A stretch of 20,066 bases of DNA, taken from assembly GCA_964342805.1 (NCBI GenBank), contig CAYFHQ010000070.1, positions 1 to 20,066 of the forward strand, written 5' to 3'. Made by a program: the position numbers and the translations under genes. Source of the DNA: CAYFHQ01 sp964342805. GTDB lineage: Bacteria; Bacillota; Clostridia; Peptostreptococcales; Acidaminobacteraceae. Of the stretch, positions 7,399 to 15,357 are shown piece after piece (within the stretch, counting starts at the first letter, position 1; each line of letters starts with the position of its first letter). The notes beneath the pieces were generated by a model, which saw nothing but the letters and a program-made list of their open reading frames with translations, searched no databases and was not told the DNA's origin.

Positions 7399-9441
7399 TT
7401 AGCCACCCGTTATTGCACCCATTAACCCAATCCCCTTTTGGGTCAACTGGCTGCCTGCACGTCCTGAACGGATTTCAACCAGCCCCATGGACTCTCCGCT
7501 TACCAGCAGACGACGGAGCTGGGCTTCTGTAATGGCAAACCCGTCAGCCTTAGCCATCTGCGACAAGTATCGACGTCCAGCCGCCCCCTCCCTATACAGG
7601 GCTTCAAGGAGCCACACCAGTTCCTTGCCCAGGGCTTCCTTGAGGACACCAAGAGTCTGGTCGTGAGGGGTTTGTCCACCCCTTCTCTCCCCTTTTGTCC
7701 ACCGGCTAGACAGGTCACCTAGGTCTAATGGTTCCTGGTCCTTTTCCAGGGCCACATACATGGCAAAGTTCTGCAGCTGGCGAATATTGCCCTCCCAAGG
7801 AAAAGCCACCACCCAGTCTTGAAGAGGGGGTGTCATCCACTGGTCTAGGACTTCCACTTGAACGCCACTAACCTCTTTTAAAAAGGACTTTAAAAGGAGG
7901 AGGACGTCTTGCCCCCGGTCCCGTAGTGCTGGCAGTTCAATGGGCAGGACGGATATGCGGTAAAACAAGTCCGCCCGAAAATGCCCTTGGTCCACTTCTT
8001 TTTCCAAGTCCCTATGGGTGGCTACAATCACCCGGACATCCACTGGAATCTGGTCTACCCCACCTACACGGCGAACTTCACCCTCCTGGAGAACCCGGAG
8101 TAGACGGGCCTGGAAGGTCAGGGGCGCATCTCCTATTTCGTCAAGAAATAGGGTCCCCCCGTGGGCTTCCTCAAAGAGGCCAGCCTTGCCTTTTTTCCTG
8201 GCACCTGTGAAGGCCCCTTCCTCATATCCGAAAAGTTCACTCTCCAGCAGGCTCTCAGGTAGGGCTGCAAAGTTTACGGGAACAAAGGGCCCTGTCTTTC
8301 TATCTGATCCTGTGTGGATGGCCTGGGCCAAGAGTTCCTTGCCCGTTCCGCTTTCTCCTTCTATTAAGACCGTCCCCTCTCGGTTGGCGAGTCGCTTTGC
8401 CCGGTCCAAAACCCCTTCCATGGCCTTGTCCCTGTAGAGGATGTCCTCAAAGCTATACTTGGCCGTGTGGGTGTGGGCTCTTTTCTTTCGTCTGATCTCG
8501 TGGGCCATCTGGCGGATCAAACCTGGGTCTTCCAGGGTTACGACTGCGCCGGTCACCCTATTTTCCTGCTGGATCAGCCGAACCCGCTGATAAAACTCCC
8601 GTCCATTGACCTTGATCAGTTGGCCCTTATCCTTGCCCTTGTTATGACCATGGACAGCGACACCTGGAATCAGCCCTTGGATCGCTTGACCGACAATACC
8701 ATCTGATTCCTGACCCAGCATAGTCAGGGCAACCTCGTTTGCCACCTGGACCCTCAAGTCCCCATCACACAACAAGATCCCCTCAGAGGAGTGGTTGGCC
8801 AGGGCCCGAAAACCCATGTATAAGCGGTCTGCCACCAACTGGTTGCCATGGGATTCATGGAGGAGGTCGACTACATCCCGAACATATTGAGCAGACAGGG
8901 TTCCACCGATCTCCCCGTCGATCCCCAGGGCGGTGGCTATCTCAATCAGGGTCGTAATGTCGATCTGCCGGGTACCAATATCGATAATATCTCCAGACCC
9001 CTTGGGAACAAGATGCGCCTCACCGGGGGTTATGACAATGTCCCGCTGGGGCCAATGGCTTTTCCCAGGCCAGTAGAGGTCCACCTGCCACTGGTCAAAA
9101 CCCAGGTCCTCCAACTGGTCAAGGGCCAGTTGGGCGCTGACGGGGTGGTCATTGACCAGGAGCACCTTGGCTCCAATGGGGATTTTCAAGAGTTTCTTCA
9201 AATTCCTTTGGTTGATGGCCCGACGGGCAATGATCATCTGACTATCCACTTGAACCCGACGGAGCAACTCTTCCCGTCCATATTTTCCTGTGAAGACAAC
9301 CAGAGTCTCTTCGTCCAAAAGAGGTTGGTCCGTTGCTGCATAGGCACTGATCTTTGCATAACGTCCAAATATTCCTTCCAGATCTGCAGCGATATTAAGA
9401 GAAGTTGTCATGCCATGGCTGACTACTGCTATTTTGTGCAA
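7399..9441 (-). CDS. Sigma-54-dependent transcriptional activator (PAS-AAA+ type)
   Basis: 680 residues. Residues 1-175 form an N-terminal sensory region I cannot name (not a clear receiver; loosely like regions in other Clostridial sigma-54 activators). A PAS-like domain spans about 205-305. The AAA+ domain has Walker A GESGTGKE (362-369), the sigma-54-contacting GAFTGA loop (409-414), Walker B LFLDEIGD (431-438) and an RADLFYRISVLPIELPALRDR segment. The C-terminus (about 610-680) looks like a winged helix rather than the usual Fis-type helix-turn-helix. The start is a TTG at 9441, supported by AAAGGAG 6 nt upstream. It activates sigma-54 RNA polymerase in response to an unknown cytoplasmic signal; the racemase promoter just downstream is the obvious target, the divergent pxpA a possible one. 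Confidence 0.93.
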   Translation of the reverse strand: MHKIAVVSHGMTTSLNIAADLEGIFGRYAKISAYAATDQPLLDEETLVVFTGKYGREELLRRVQVDSQMIIARRAINQRNLKKLLKIPIGAKVLLVNDHPVSAQLALDQLEDLGFDQWQVDLYWPGKSHWPQRDIVITPGEAHLVPKGSGDIIDIGTRQIDITTLIEIATALGIDGEIGGTLSAQYVRDVVDLLHESHGNQLVADRLYMGFRALANHSSEGILLCDGDLRVQVANEVALTMLGQESDGIVGQAIQGLIPGVAVHGHNKGKDKGQLIKVNGREFYQRVRLIQQENRVTGAVVTLEDPGLIRQMAHEIRRKKRAHTHTAKYSFEDILYRDKAMEGVLDRAKRLANREGTVLIEGESGTGKELLAQAIHTGSDRKTGPFVPVNFAALPESLLESELFGYEEGAFTGARKKGKAGLFEEAHGGTLFLDEIGDAPLTFQARLLRVLQEGEVRRVGGVDQIPVDVRVIVATHRDLEKEVDQGHFRADLFYRISVLPIELPALRDRGQDVLLLLKSFLKEVSGVQVEVLDQWMTPPLQDWVVAFPWEGNIRQLQNFAMYVALEKDQEPLDLGDLSSRWTKGERRGGQTPHDQTLGVLKEALGKELVWLLEALYREGAAGRRYLSQMAKADGFAITEAQLRRLLVSGESMGLVEIRSGRAGSQLTQKGIGLMGAITGG

Positions 9442-9682
9442 GGCAAGCTCCTTTCTACTTCAACCGAGTGGTTTGGATTGTAACCCCTAGGGTATTGGCC
9501 CAAATGATTGTTTTTACATACTCACGGTCTTTTCTATCCTACTCCTTCTTTCTACGTCAAATGGGTTTTTCCTGCTATTGGGTTTCGCATCGGGGTATTT
9601 TTTCGCCCTTTGTAAAAGAGGACTTCCACCTGGAAAAAACGAATACTAGTGGATGGAGCAAGAATTCAATCTTATTTTTTCT

Positions 9683-9704
9683 AACCATTCTGACCAGGAT
9701 GGTT
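9683..9704. promoter_or_regulatory. Imperfect palindrome just upstream of pxpA
   Basis: AACCAT (9683) and ATGGTT (ending 9704) flank an inner CTG/CAG pair, giving a 22-nt dyad with a single mismatch pair and a 2-nt centre. It lies 25 nt before the pxpA start, where an operator or a small leader hairpin could act. The rest of this 288-bp divergent spacer is AT-rich and shows no convincing promoter. Confidence 0.35.
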
Positions 9705-9729
9705 TCATCTGTAGACTCAGGAGATTCCT

Positions 9730-10491
9730 ATGAAAATGGATATAAACTGTGACTTAGGCGAAGGCTTTGGTCATTGGAAAGTGGGACTGGACGAACTGGT
9801 CATGCCCTTGATCACGTCTGCCAACATTGCCTGTGGTTTCCATGCAGGAGACCCAATTATCATGAGAAAAACGGTAAAACTGGCCTTAGACCACAAGGTG
9901 GGTATTGGTGCCCATCCAGGTTTTCCAGACCTTCAGGGCTTTGGTCGAAGGGCCATGACCATGCCCGCTGAAGACGTTCGTGACTATGTCCTCTATCAGA
10001 TCAGTGCCCTAAAAGGATTTGTGGAGGCCGAAGGTGGCCACTTGCAACACGTCAAGGCCCATGGCGCCCTCTATAATATAGCTTCAAAGGACCCCGTCTT
10101 AGCACGGGCTCTTGTTGCAGCCATACAAGAGCTGGACGACCGTTTGATCGTTTTATGCCCAGCCCAGTCGGAAATGGCTAGGGCTGCCATGGCAGCTGAC
10201 CAGCCCTGGCGGGCGGAAGTTTTTGCAGACCGTGCCTACATGGCGGACGGGTCACTGGCACCGAGGTCTCTAGAGGGGGCTGTCCACAAAGACCAGGCTA
10301 AGGCCGTATTGCAGGCCTTGGAACTGGCTAAGGGTATGGCCATTCCTACTCTAGATGGTAAGCAGATTACTTTAAAGGCCAGTAGTATTTGCGTCCACGG
10401 AGACACCGAAGGGGCCTTGGACCTGGTCCGGTCCATCCGGGCAACCTTCCAACAAGACGGCATAGACATTGAACCCATGGGGACACGATAA
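9730..10491 (+). CDS. pxpA: 5-oxoprolinase subunit A (LamB/YcsF family)
   Basis: 253 residues, the usual length. It begins with the family signature MDINCDLGEGFG, followed by SANIACGFHAGDP, GAHPGFPD, GFGRR, VKAHGALYN and SICVHGD, all characteristic of PxpA/YcsF. With PxpB and PxpC it forms the bacterial ATP-dependent 5-oxoprolinase that opens pyroglutamate to L-glutamate in the cytoplasm. GGAG lies 6 nt before the chosen ATG. The stop overlaps the start of the next gene (TAATG), showing tight coupling with the fused B-C subunit. Confidence 0.95.
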   Translation: MKMDINCDLGEGFGHWKVGLDELVMPLITSANIACGFHAGDPIIMRKTVKLALDHKVGIGAHPGFPDLQGFGRRAMTMPAEDVRDYVLYQISALKGFVEAEGGHLQHVKAHGALYNIASKDPVLARALVAAIQELDDRLIVLCPAQSEMARAAMAADQPWRAEVFADRAYMADGSLAPRSLEGAVHKDQAKAVLQALELAKGMAIPTLDGKQITLKASSICVHGDTEGALDLVRSIRATFQQDGIDIEPMGTR

Positions 10492-12257
10492 TGAAGGCAA
10501 GAATTCAACTGGTTGGAGACCGGTGTATCCATGTGGTCTTCGAAAACCGCATAGACCTTACGATTAACCTCCAAGTCCATAAAATGGTCCAGCTTGTTAA
10601 AGAAAAAAACTTAAGTGGCGTCAGAGACGTCCTCCCTGGTTACAATACGGTGGTTGTCCTTTTTGACCATGAAGGGACCAGCCACAGCGTCTTACAAAGG
10701 GAACTGGAAGACCTGGTTCACCTCTCAGTAGCCAGTCAAGCCAATGACCAAGAGGTCGTGACAGTGCCCGTCTGGTATGATCCCCATGTGGGACCTGACC
10801 TGGAAGACACAGCCCAGTACTGTGGACTCAATCCCCAAGAACTCATCGACCGTCACACAGGGTCAACCTACCCGGTCTTCATGCTGGGCTTTGCCCCTGG
10901 TTTTCCCTACTTGGGACAAATGGACCCCAGCCTAGCAGCACCGAGACTCAAGGAGCCACGGACCAAAATACCAGGGGGTTCCGTTGGGATAGCCGGTGAG
11001 CAAACAGGGGTCTATCCCCTTGACAGCCCAGGTGGTTGGCGGATCATTGGCCAGACCCCCTTGGACTTGTTTGACGTCCACAGGGACCAGCCCTTCCTTT
11101 TGGCCCCAGGCAACCTAGTTCAATTTAAGGCGATTTCGGAAATTGAGTACCACCGCATGGTCAAGGACAAGAATCAAGCGAAAGAAGAGGGACCGCCTAA
11201 AGCTCCAATAGGACATGACCAGATAGAGAATCGGGAACAGGATCTAACCAAGGAAGACCCTAGCCTCCTGATCACCCATGGCGGCTTTAGCACCTCCATA
11301 CAGGATTTAGGTCGACAGGGCTACTTGGCCTACGGTGTCCCACGAAGTGGTGCTGCAGATCCTATTTCCCATACCTATGCCAACCGACTGGTTGGCAACC
11401 CTGATGGCGCAGCCACCCTGGAAATGACTTTAATTGGTGGCCAGTTCACCTTCCAAAAAGCCGTGAACTTTGCTATTACTGGTGCCTTTATGCACCCCAA
11501 ACTCAATGGTTCCGACCTCCCCATGTGGTCGACCTGTCAGGCCAAGCCCGGTGACAAGCTGACCTTTGGTGCCAGCGTCACAGGCATGAGAACCTATCTG
11601 GCCCTGGAGGGTGGTATTGATGTTCCTGAGGTGCTTGGCAGTCGGTCAACCTATGAAAGGGCTGGGCTTGGTGGCCACAGAGGACGTGGCCTTCAAAAGG
11701 GAGACTCCCTAACCGCCATGACGCCTTGCAAACCACTTGGTAAGGAGAGACAAACCGTCCCACCTGGCCACAAGCCTGCTTATGGCCACCACTGGACCCT
11801 CTGCACCATGGCTGGTGCCCAGGCGGACGCCTTTTCAAAAGAGGCCTTGGACACCTTTTTCCAAGGGGAATATGAAGTCAGCCAGCAACTGGATCGGATG
11901 GGGATTCGCCTCCAAGGTGAAGCCATCCACCATTTGGAAGGTCCAGATATCCTGTCTGAGCCCATAGTCCCTGGAGCCATTCAGATCCCAGGCAATGGCC
12001 AGCCCATCATAATGGGTGTTGAGGCCCAGACCTCAGGTGGGTATACAAAGATAGGACAGGTTTGCAGCGCAGACCTGTGGAAGCTAGGGCAAATTAGACC
12101 GGGGGACACCCTTTCCTTTGTCCCCACTAAGCTGGAAGAGGCCCTAGACCTCAAACAGGCAACCTATCCCCTGCAAGCTGCTGGGTACACAAGAAGGTTT
12201 GATATCCGGATCGGTTCAAGGCACTATACAGCCCTGGTCGAATCGGTTGATAAATAA
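10491..12257 (+). CDS. pxpBC: Fused 5-oxoprolinase subunits B and C (PxpB-PxpC)
   Basis: 588 residues combining two proteins that are separate in many bacteria. Residues 1 to about 220 are PxpB/KipI-like (allophanate hydrolase subunit 1 domain: GFAPGFPYLGQMDP, RTKIPGGSVGIAGEQTGVYP, SPGGWRIIGQTP). A charged linker (about 221-255) leads to a PxpC/KipA-like domain (allophanate hydrolase subunit 2: GGFSTSIQDLGRQGY, GVPRSGAADP, LEMTLIGG, RMGIRLQG, EAQTSGGYTKIGQV). The subunits work with PxpA to convert pyroglutamate plus ATP to glutamate. The start codon overlaps the pxpA stop by 1 nt. Fused B-C proteins are also found in urea amidolyase-like families, but adjacent pxpA favours 5-oxoprolinase. Confidence 0.93.
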   Translation: MKARIQLVGDRCIHVVFENRIDLTINLQVHKMVQLVKEKNLSGVRDVLPGYNTVVVLFDHEGTSHSVLQRELEDLVHLSVASQANDQEVVTVPVWYDPHVGPDLEDTAQYCGLNPQELIDRHTGSTYPVFMLGFAPGFPYLGQMDPSLAAPRLKEPRTKIPGGSVGIAGEQTGVYPLDSPGGWRIIGQTPLDLFDVHRDQPFLLAPGNLVQFKAISEIEYHRMVKDKNQAKEEGPPKAPIGHDQIENREQDLTKEDPSLLITHGGFSTSIQDLGRQGYLAYGVPRSGAADPISHTYANRLVGNPDGAATLEMTLIGGQFTFQKAVNFAITGAFMHPKLNGSDLPMWSTCQAKPGDKLTFGASVTGMRTYLALEGGIDVPEVLGSRSTYERAGLGGHRGRGLQKGDSLTAMTPCKPLGKERQTVPPGHKPAYGHHWTLCTMAGAQADAFSKEALDTFFQGEYEVSQQLDRMGIRLQGEAIHHLEGPDILSEPIVPGAIQIPGNGQPIIMGVEAQTSGGYTKIGQVCSADLWKLGQIRPGDTLSFVPTKLEEALDLKQATYPLQAAGYTRRFDIRIGSRHYTALVESVDK

Positions 12258-12291
12258 AGTCAACAAGAACCATTCACTTAAGGGGGAAGAC

Positions 12292-12453
12292 ATGAAGAGA
12301 AAGACTTGGTTGGTATTGGTCCTGGCACTCCTTGCCATGGTCCTCATGACAGGTTGCGTCCCAGGTGACGGATCTGCTACCCCGGAGGACCCCGCAGGAT
12401 TCTTCTGGGGGATTTTATTGAAGAAAATACTTCTTGTTCGGGAAATCTCCTAA
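12292..12453 (+). pseudogene. Truncated small lipoprotein gene
   Basis: The frame encodes 53 residues with a lipoprotein signal (MKRKTWLVLVLALLAM..., lipobox LMTGC, Cys22) followed by VPGDGSATPEDPAGFFWGI. From memory of the family, this matches the start of a conserved small membrane lipoprotein that normally continues as ...FFWGIWHGWIAPISL and then a second hydrophobic segment. Here the match ends exactly after FFWGI and is replaced by LLKKILLVREIS and a stop, so the second half is missing. GGGGGAAG precedes the ATG, so a short lipopeptide may still be made. It follows pxpBC by 34 nt. Truncation is inferred from remembered relatives, not an alignment. Confidence 0.6.
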
Positions 12454-12463
12454 GACAAGAAGT
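12429..12463. terminator. Hairpin between convergent genes, weak bidirectional terminator
   Basis: ACTTCTTGT (12429-12437) pairs perfectly with ACAAGAAGT (12455-12463) across a 17-nt loop. It lies between the end of the pxp transcription unit and the convergent SDR gene. The flanking T-runs are poor in both directions (ATTTTC on minus, TTTAC on plus), so termination is uncertain. Confidence 0.35.
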
Positions 12464-12483
12464 TTACTCGGAAAGAAAGACGC

Positions 12484-13146
12484 CTACTTCTTATTAATAT
12501 GAATCTCCAAACGTCCATCGTCCATCTGGAAGATCTCCTCCGCCACCTCAACAGGTGACTTAAGGCGACTCTTGTCAGCTATATGGTCGCTCTCGTCCCA
12601 GAAAGGCGTGTCCATACCTCCCATATAAACTGAGGTAAATCTTTCTTGTCCTTCAAACTCGTTTTGTAGACTTTCCATAAAGCCCCGGACCCCATACTTG
12701 CTGGCCACATAAACCGCCTCATTGGGTTTGCCTTTAAGACCAGCTGTGGAAATGATGGTGAGGACCCTTTTCCTTACAATGGGCTCAAAACTCTGGGTCA
12801 TAAAAATTGTCCCTTTTAAGTTGATGTCCACCATGGCGTGGATCTCCTGCTCACTGGTACTGGCCAAGGGGCCAAAGTAGCCGACACCTGCACAGTTGAT
12901 CAGCATGTCCACTTGTTCAAAGTTAGCCCTTACCATGGACATGAGCTGGCGCACCGCCCGCAGGTCACTAATATCACAGCTATATGCTGCACTTTCAATA
13001 CCCTTGGCTTCCAAGACCTCAACCACAGGTGTAAGCTTGTCCAGTCGCCTACCGATTAAGAGAAAGCGATCGCCCGGGTTTGCATATCGTAAAGTCAGTT
13101 CCTTGCCCAGGCCACTACCGGCGCCAGTTACAATTACTGTTTTCAT
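12484..13146 (-). CDS. Short-chain dehydrogenase/reductase (SDR)
   Basis: 220 residues of a classical SDR. Seen: nucleotide-binding TGAGSGLG (residues 7-14), NCAGVG near 84-89, the structural Asn in VDINL (N109), and the catalytic Ser133 (STAG), Tyr146 and Lys150 (YVASK). GRR at residues 32-34, after the second beta strand, suggests NADP(H) preference. A GGAGG site lies 6 nt before the ATG. The substrate cannot be predicted. It is shorter than the usual 250 residues, mainly in the substrate loop and C-terminus. The next gene upstream on the same strand ends 66 nt away, so the two may be co-transcribed. Confidence 0.92.
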   Translation of the reverse strand: MKTVIVTGAGSGLGKELTLRYANPGDRFLLIGRRLDKLTPVVEVLEAKGIESAAYSCDISDLRAVRQLMSMVRANFEQVDMLINCAGVGYFGPLASTSEQEIHAMVDINLKGTIFMTQSFEPIVRKRVLTIISTAGLKGKPNEAVYVASKYGVRGFMESLQNEFEGQERFTSVYMGGMDTPFWDESDHIADKSRLKSPVEVAEEIFQMDDGRLEIHINKK

Positions 13147-13212
13147 ATCTATCCTCCACTATTGCGTCATATCATTATCCAACTTCAAATGGATGGCCCA
13201 AGACTGCCCCCC

Positions 13213-13866
13213 CTAAAAGAGGGTCAACTGCTCTTGAGATGGGTCACCACCAGCCTTGTCTCCAGGATCATCTACAGGTTCAATGGCCAGTAGGGGGTCC
13301 ACCGCATCAATTAAGGCAAGCAAGGGGTCCAGGGTTTGCCCATGGTTGCCTATCCAGACCTTTTCCTGGTCCTTTGTTAGGATCAAGGGCATGCGGTCAT
13401 GGATCTTTTCCAGATGGACATTGGCTGCCTTGGTCAGAATGGAGAAGCCCCAAAAGTTCTCCCCATTTTTGTCTTGAAAGCGGTCGTAGATTGCTGCAAA
13501 AGAGACTATCTCCTGCCCTGGGACAAAGACCTTTCGTTTGGCCTTTTTCTTGTCTCCAAGGGACTCCCATTCGTAAAAACCACTGGCTGGAATCAGGCAC
13601 CGCCGATGGATAAAAGCCTCACTGAAGGTTTTTTTGGTTAGGATGGTCTCACTTCGGGCGTTAATCAGGGGCCGATTGGCATAGGCAGGAGCAAACCCCC
13701 ACCGCATGCGGGTTAACTTGGGCCCTTGACTCCCCATACGGACCACGGGTACCTGGTCCGTGGGAAAATACTCTCCAGCTTTCGCTTGTACAGGCGTGGT
13801 CACTTGGCCGAAATAGTGTTTCATAACCTCTGCAAAGTCCACATCCAAATAGAATCTACCACACAT
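13213..13866 (-). CDS. SRAP-domain protein (YedK/HMCES family), abasic-site DNA-protein crosslinker
   Basis: 217 residues. The initiator Met precedes the catalytic Cys2 (MCGRF), which must be exposed after Met removal to crosslink to abasic sites in single-stranded DNA. Other family landmarks: WGFAP, NARSET (N69), SGFYEW (E99) and IHDRMP (H156), matching the Cys/Asn/Glu/His active site of YedK. AGGGAGGTGA lies just before the ATG. A TATACT box at 13884-13889 (minus strand) could be its promoter, giving a very short leader. No clear LexA box is visible upstream despite the family's historical SOS link. Confidence 0.94.
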   Translation of the reverse strand: MCGRFYLDVDFAEVMKHYFGQVTTPVQAKAGEYFPTDQVPVVRMGSQGPKLTRMRWGFAPAYANRPLINARSETILTKKTFSEAFIHRRCLIPASGFYEWESLGDKKKAKRKVFVPGQEIVSFAAIYDRFQDKNGENFWGFSILTKAANVHLEKIHDRMPLILTKDQEKVWIGNHGQTLDPLLALIDAVDPLLAIEPVDDPGDKAGGDPSQEQLTLF

Positions 13867-13960
13867 AAAGTCACCTCCCTACCAGTATACCCTGTTTTAA
13901 TCGAAACATCCTAAACTGAGTTCAAGAAAAGTCCACGAAAAGTACCTCACGTTGCTAATT

Positions 13961-13969
13961 TGTTATACT
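13961..13969 (+). promoter_or_regulatory. Extended -10 promoter for the DUF1576 gene
   Basis: TGTTATACT combines a TGn extension with a TATACT -10 box; no good -35 box precedes it. Predicted transcript start near 13976 gives a leader of about 58 nt to the ATG at 14034. Confidence 0.5.
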
Positions 13970-14033
13970 TTCCATATTGCACTGGAGGGTGATCCTTGAT
14001 AGACTGAGTGGAAATCGTTTTCTTGGAGGTCGA

Positions 14034-15287
14034 ATGTCACAAAAATTACACCATCATTACTATATGGTTCCCTTGGGAACCGCCATTGCACTATTGGTCT
14101 TTGCATTTGTTTCAGACACACCCCTGGCCCTTCTTGAGGGCATTATTGAGATCATTAATCAACCGGGCACCCTGGTCAGTGACTACATGGAAATCGTTGG
14201 TGTTGGACCCGCCCTGGCCAATGCAGGCCTCTTGGGTCTGGTCATGACGGCCATGTCCATGTACATTGATCGAAAAGAGCCCACAGCCACCATTACAGCC
14301 CTCTTTCTTGTCATGGGCTTTGGTCTCTTTGGGAAAAATCTCATGAACATCTGGTTCATACTTTTGGGCGTCTACTGTTATACCAAATGGTCCAAGACCC
14401 CATTTTCCAGCCACTGGGCCATCGGTCTCTTCGGAACGGCCATGGCACCCATGACCAGTGACCTCATGTTTTCAGACCTACTCCCGGCCCCCCTGGCTAT
14501 CTTTTCGGGGATTGCCATAGGTCTACTCATTGGCTTTATCCTGCCCCCGGTTGCAGCCTGGATCAAACGAATCCATGAAGGCTTTAACCTTTATAACGCC
14601 GGACTGGCAGCGGGTCTCATTGGTACGGTCTTGGTTTCCATCTTTAAGTCCTATGGCTACCTGCCTGAACCCCGGTTCTTCTGGCACAGCGGCGACCAGT
14701 TCAGCCTCATGGTCATGTTGGTCACCCTCTTTGGTCTCATGATCATTGCAGGGCGGTCTCTTCAAGAGGATGCGGTGCCCGCCTTCCTACGCCTACTCAA
14801 GGACACGGGTCAAGCTCCCGCAGACTTCATTAAGACCTATGGAGAAGGGGCCACCCTGATCAACATGGGCCTCAATGGCTTTTTGTCCACTGGTTATATT
14901 GTTCTTATCGGTGGCCAACTCAACGGCCCAACTATTGGCGGTATTATGACCGTTGTTGGCTTTGGCGCCATGGGCAAGCATGTGCGAAACATCTTCCCCA
15001 TTTTCCTAGGCGTCTACCTGGGCTCCATTTCGAAGATTTGGCATGCCACTGACCCTGCCCTGCAACTGGCAGCCCTCTTTGGCACAGCCCTGGCACCCTT
15101 TACCGGTGTGTACGGCTGGCTAGGTGGTCTGGCAGCCGCCTTTGTCCACATGTCTGTCGTTCTCAACGTAGGCGGCCTGCACGGCGGTCTCAACCTGTAC
15201 AACAACGGATTTTCTGCAGGGATCGTTGCCATGATCCTCCTGCCGGTCTTCCGGTTATTCAAAGACCACAAACCCATAGATTCATAA
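14034..15287 (+). CDS. DUF1576 family polytopic membrane protein
   Basis: 417 residues, strongly hydrophobic, with about ten or more predicted membrane segments. Two halves look related: GEGATLINMGLNGFLSTG and GGLHGGLNLYNNGFSAGIVA echo HEGFNLYNAGLAAGLIG, and the phrases GFGLFGKNLMNIWFILLGVY and GFGAMGKHVRNIFPIFLGVY are clear internal repeats, implying an inverted or tandem-repeat transporter-like fold. I recognise the DUF1576 family; no substrate is established. The ATG at 14034 follows GGAGGT; an upstream in-frame TTG at 13977 is rejected because it coincides with the predicted transcript start. Position near pyroglutamate genes makes an uptake or export role possible but unproven. Confidence 0.85.
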   Translation: MSQKLHHHYYMVPLGTAIALLVFAFVSDTPLALLEGIIEIINQPGTLVSDYMEIVGVGPALANAGLLGLVMTAMSMYIDRKEPTATITALFLVMGFGLFGKNLMNIWFILLGVYCYTKWSKTPFSSHWAIGLFGTAMAPMTSDLMFSDLLPAPLAIFSGIAIGLLIGFILPPVAAWIKRIHEGFNLYNAGLAAGLIGTVLVSIFKSYGYLPEPRFFWHSGDQFSLMVMLVTLFGLMIIAGRSLQEDAVPAFLRLLKDTGQAPADFIKTYGEGATLINMGLNGFLSTGYIVLIGGQLNGPTIGGIMTVVGFGAMGKHVRNIFPIFLGVYLGSISKIWHATDPALQLAALFGTALAPFTGVYGWLGGLAAAFVHMSVVLNVGGLHGGLNLYNNGFSAGIVAMILLPVFRLFKDHKPIDS

Positions 15288-15290
15288 AAA

Positions 15291-15357
15291 ACATGGTGAC
15301 TTTCCGATTTTCTGGCTATAATGGATGATACAGATCCAGAATCGGAGGTCACCATGT
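15291..15357 (+). promoter_or_regulatory. Long inverted repeat enclosing promoter -10 box, RBS and start codon of the exporter gene
   Basis: The left arm (15291-15315) begins ACATGGTGAC and continues through TCCGATT to CTGG. The right arm (15336-15357) is its complement: CCAG, AATCGGA, GTCACCATGT. The helix has about 21 paired bases with small bulges. The right arm contains the GGAGG site and the ATG of the ArAE gene. The loop contains TATAAT (15317-15322). RNA starting at that box (near 15329) would lack the left arm and stay translatable, whereas read-through RNA from the DUF1576 gene would fold and hide the start. Pairing is seen; the mechanism is inferred. Confidence 0.7.

Noticed and set aside
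8848..9483. A 211-codon plus-strand frame antisense to the sigma-54 activator.
   Set aside because: It mirrors the codon structure of the activator gene, has no recognisable domain, and the opposite strand encodes clear functional motifs.
9495..9511. A sigma-54-like promoter upstream of pxpA (TTGGCCC ... TTG).
   Set aside because: The spacing is one base too long and the -12 GC is absent; it is also about 230 bp from the start codon.
13910..13925. A LexA-type SOS box upstream of the SRAP gene (GAAC-like half site).
   Set aside because: Only one half site is present; the second half (TTTA) does not match GTTC.
13977..14033. An upstream TTG start for the DUF1576 gene.
   Set aside because: It lies at the predicted transcript start and lacks a ribosome site; the ATG at 14034 has GGAGGT upstream and begins a more typical membrane protein N-terminus.
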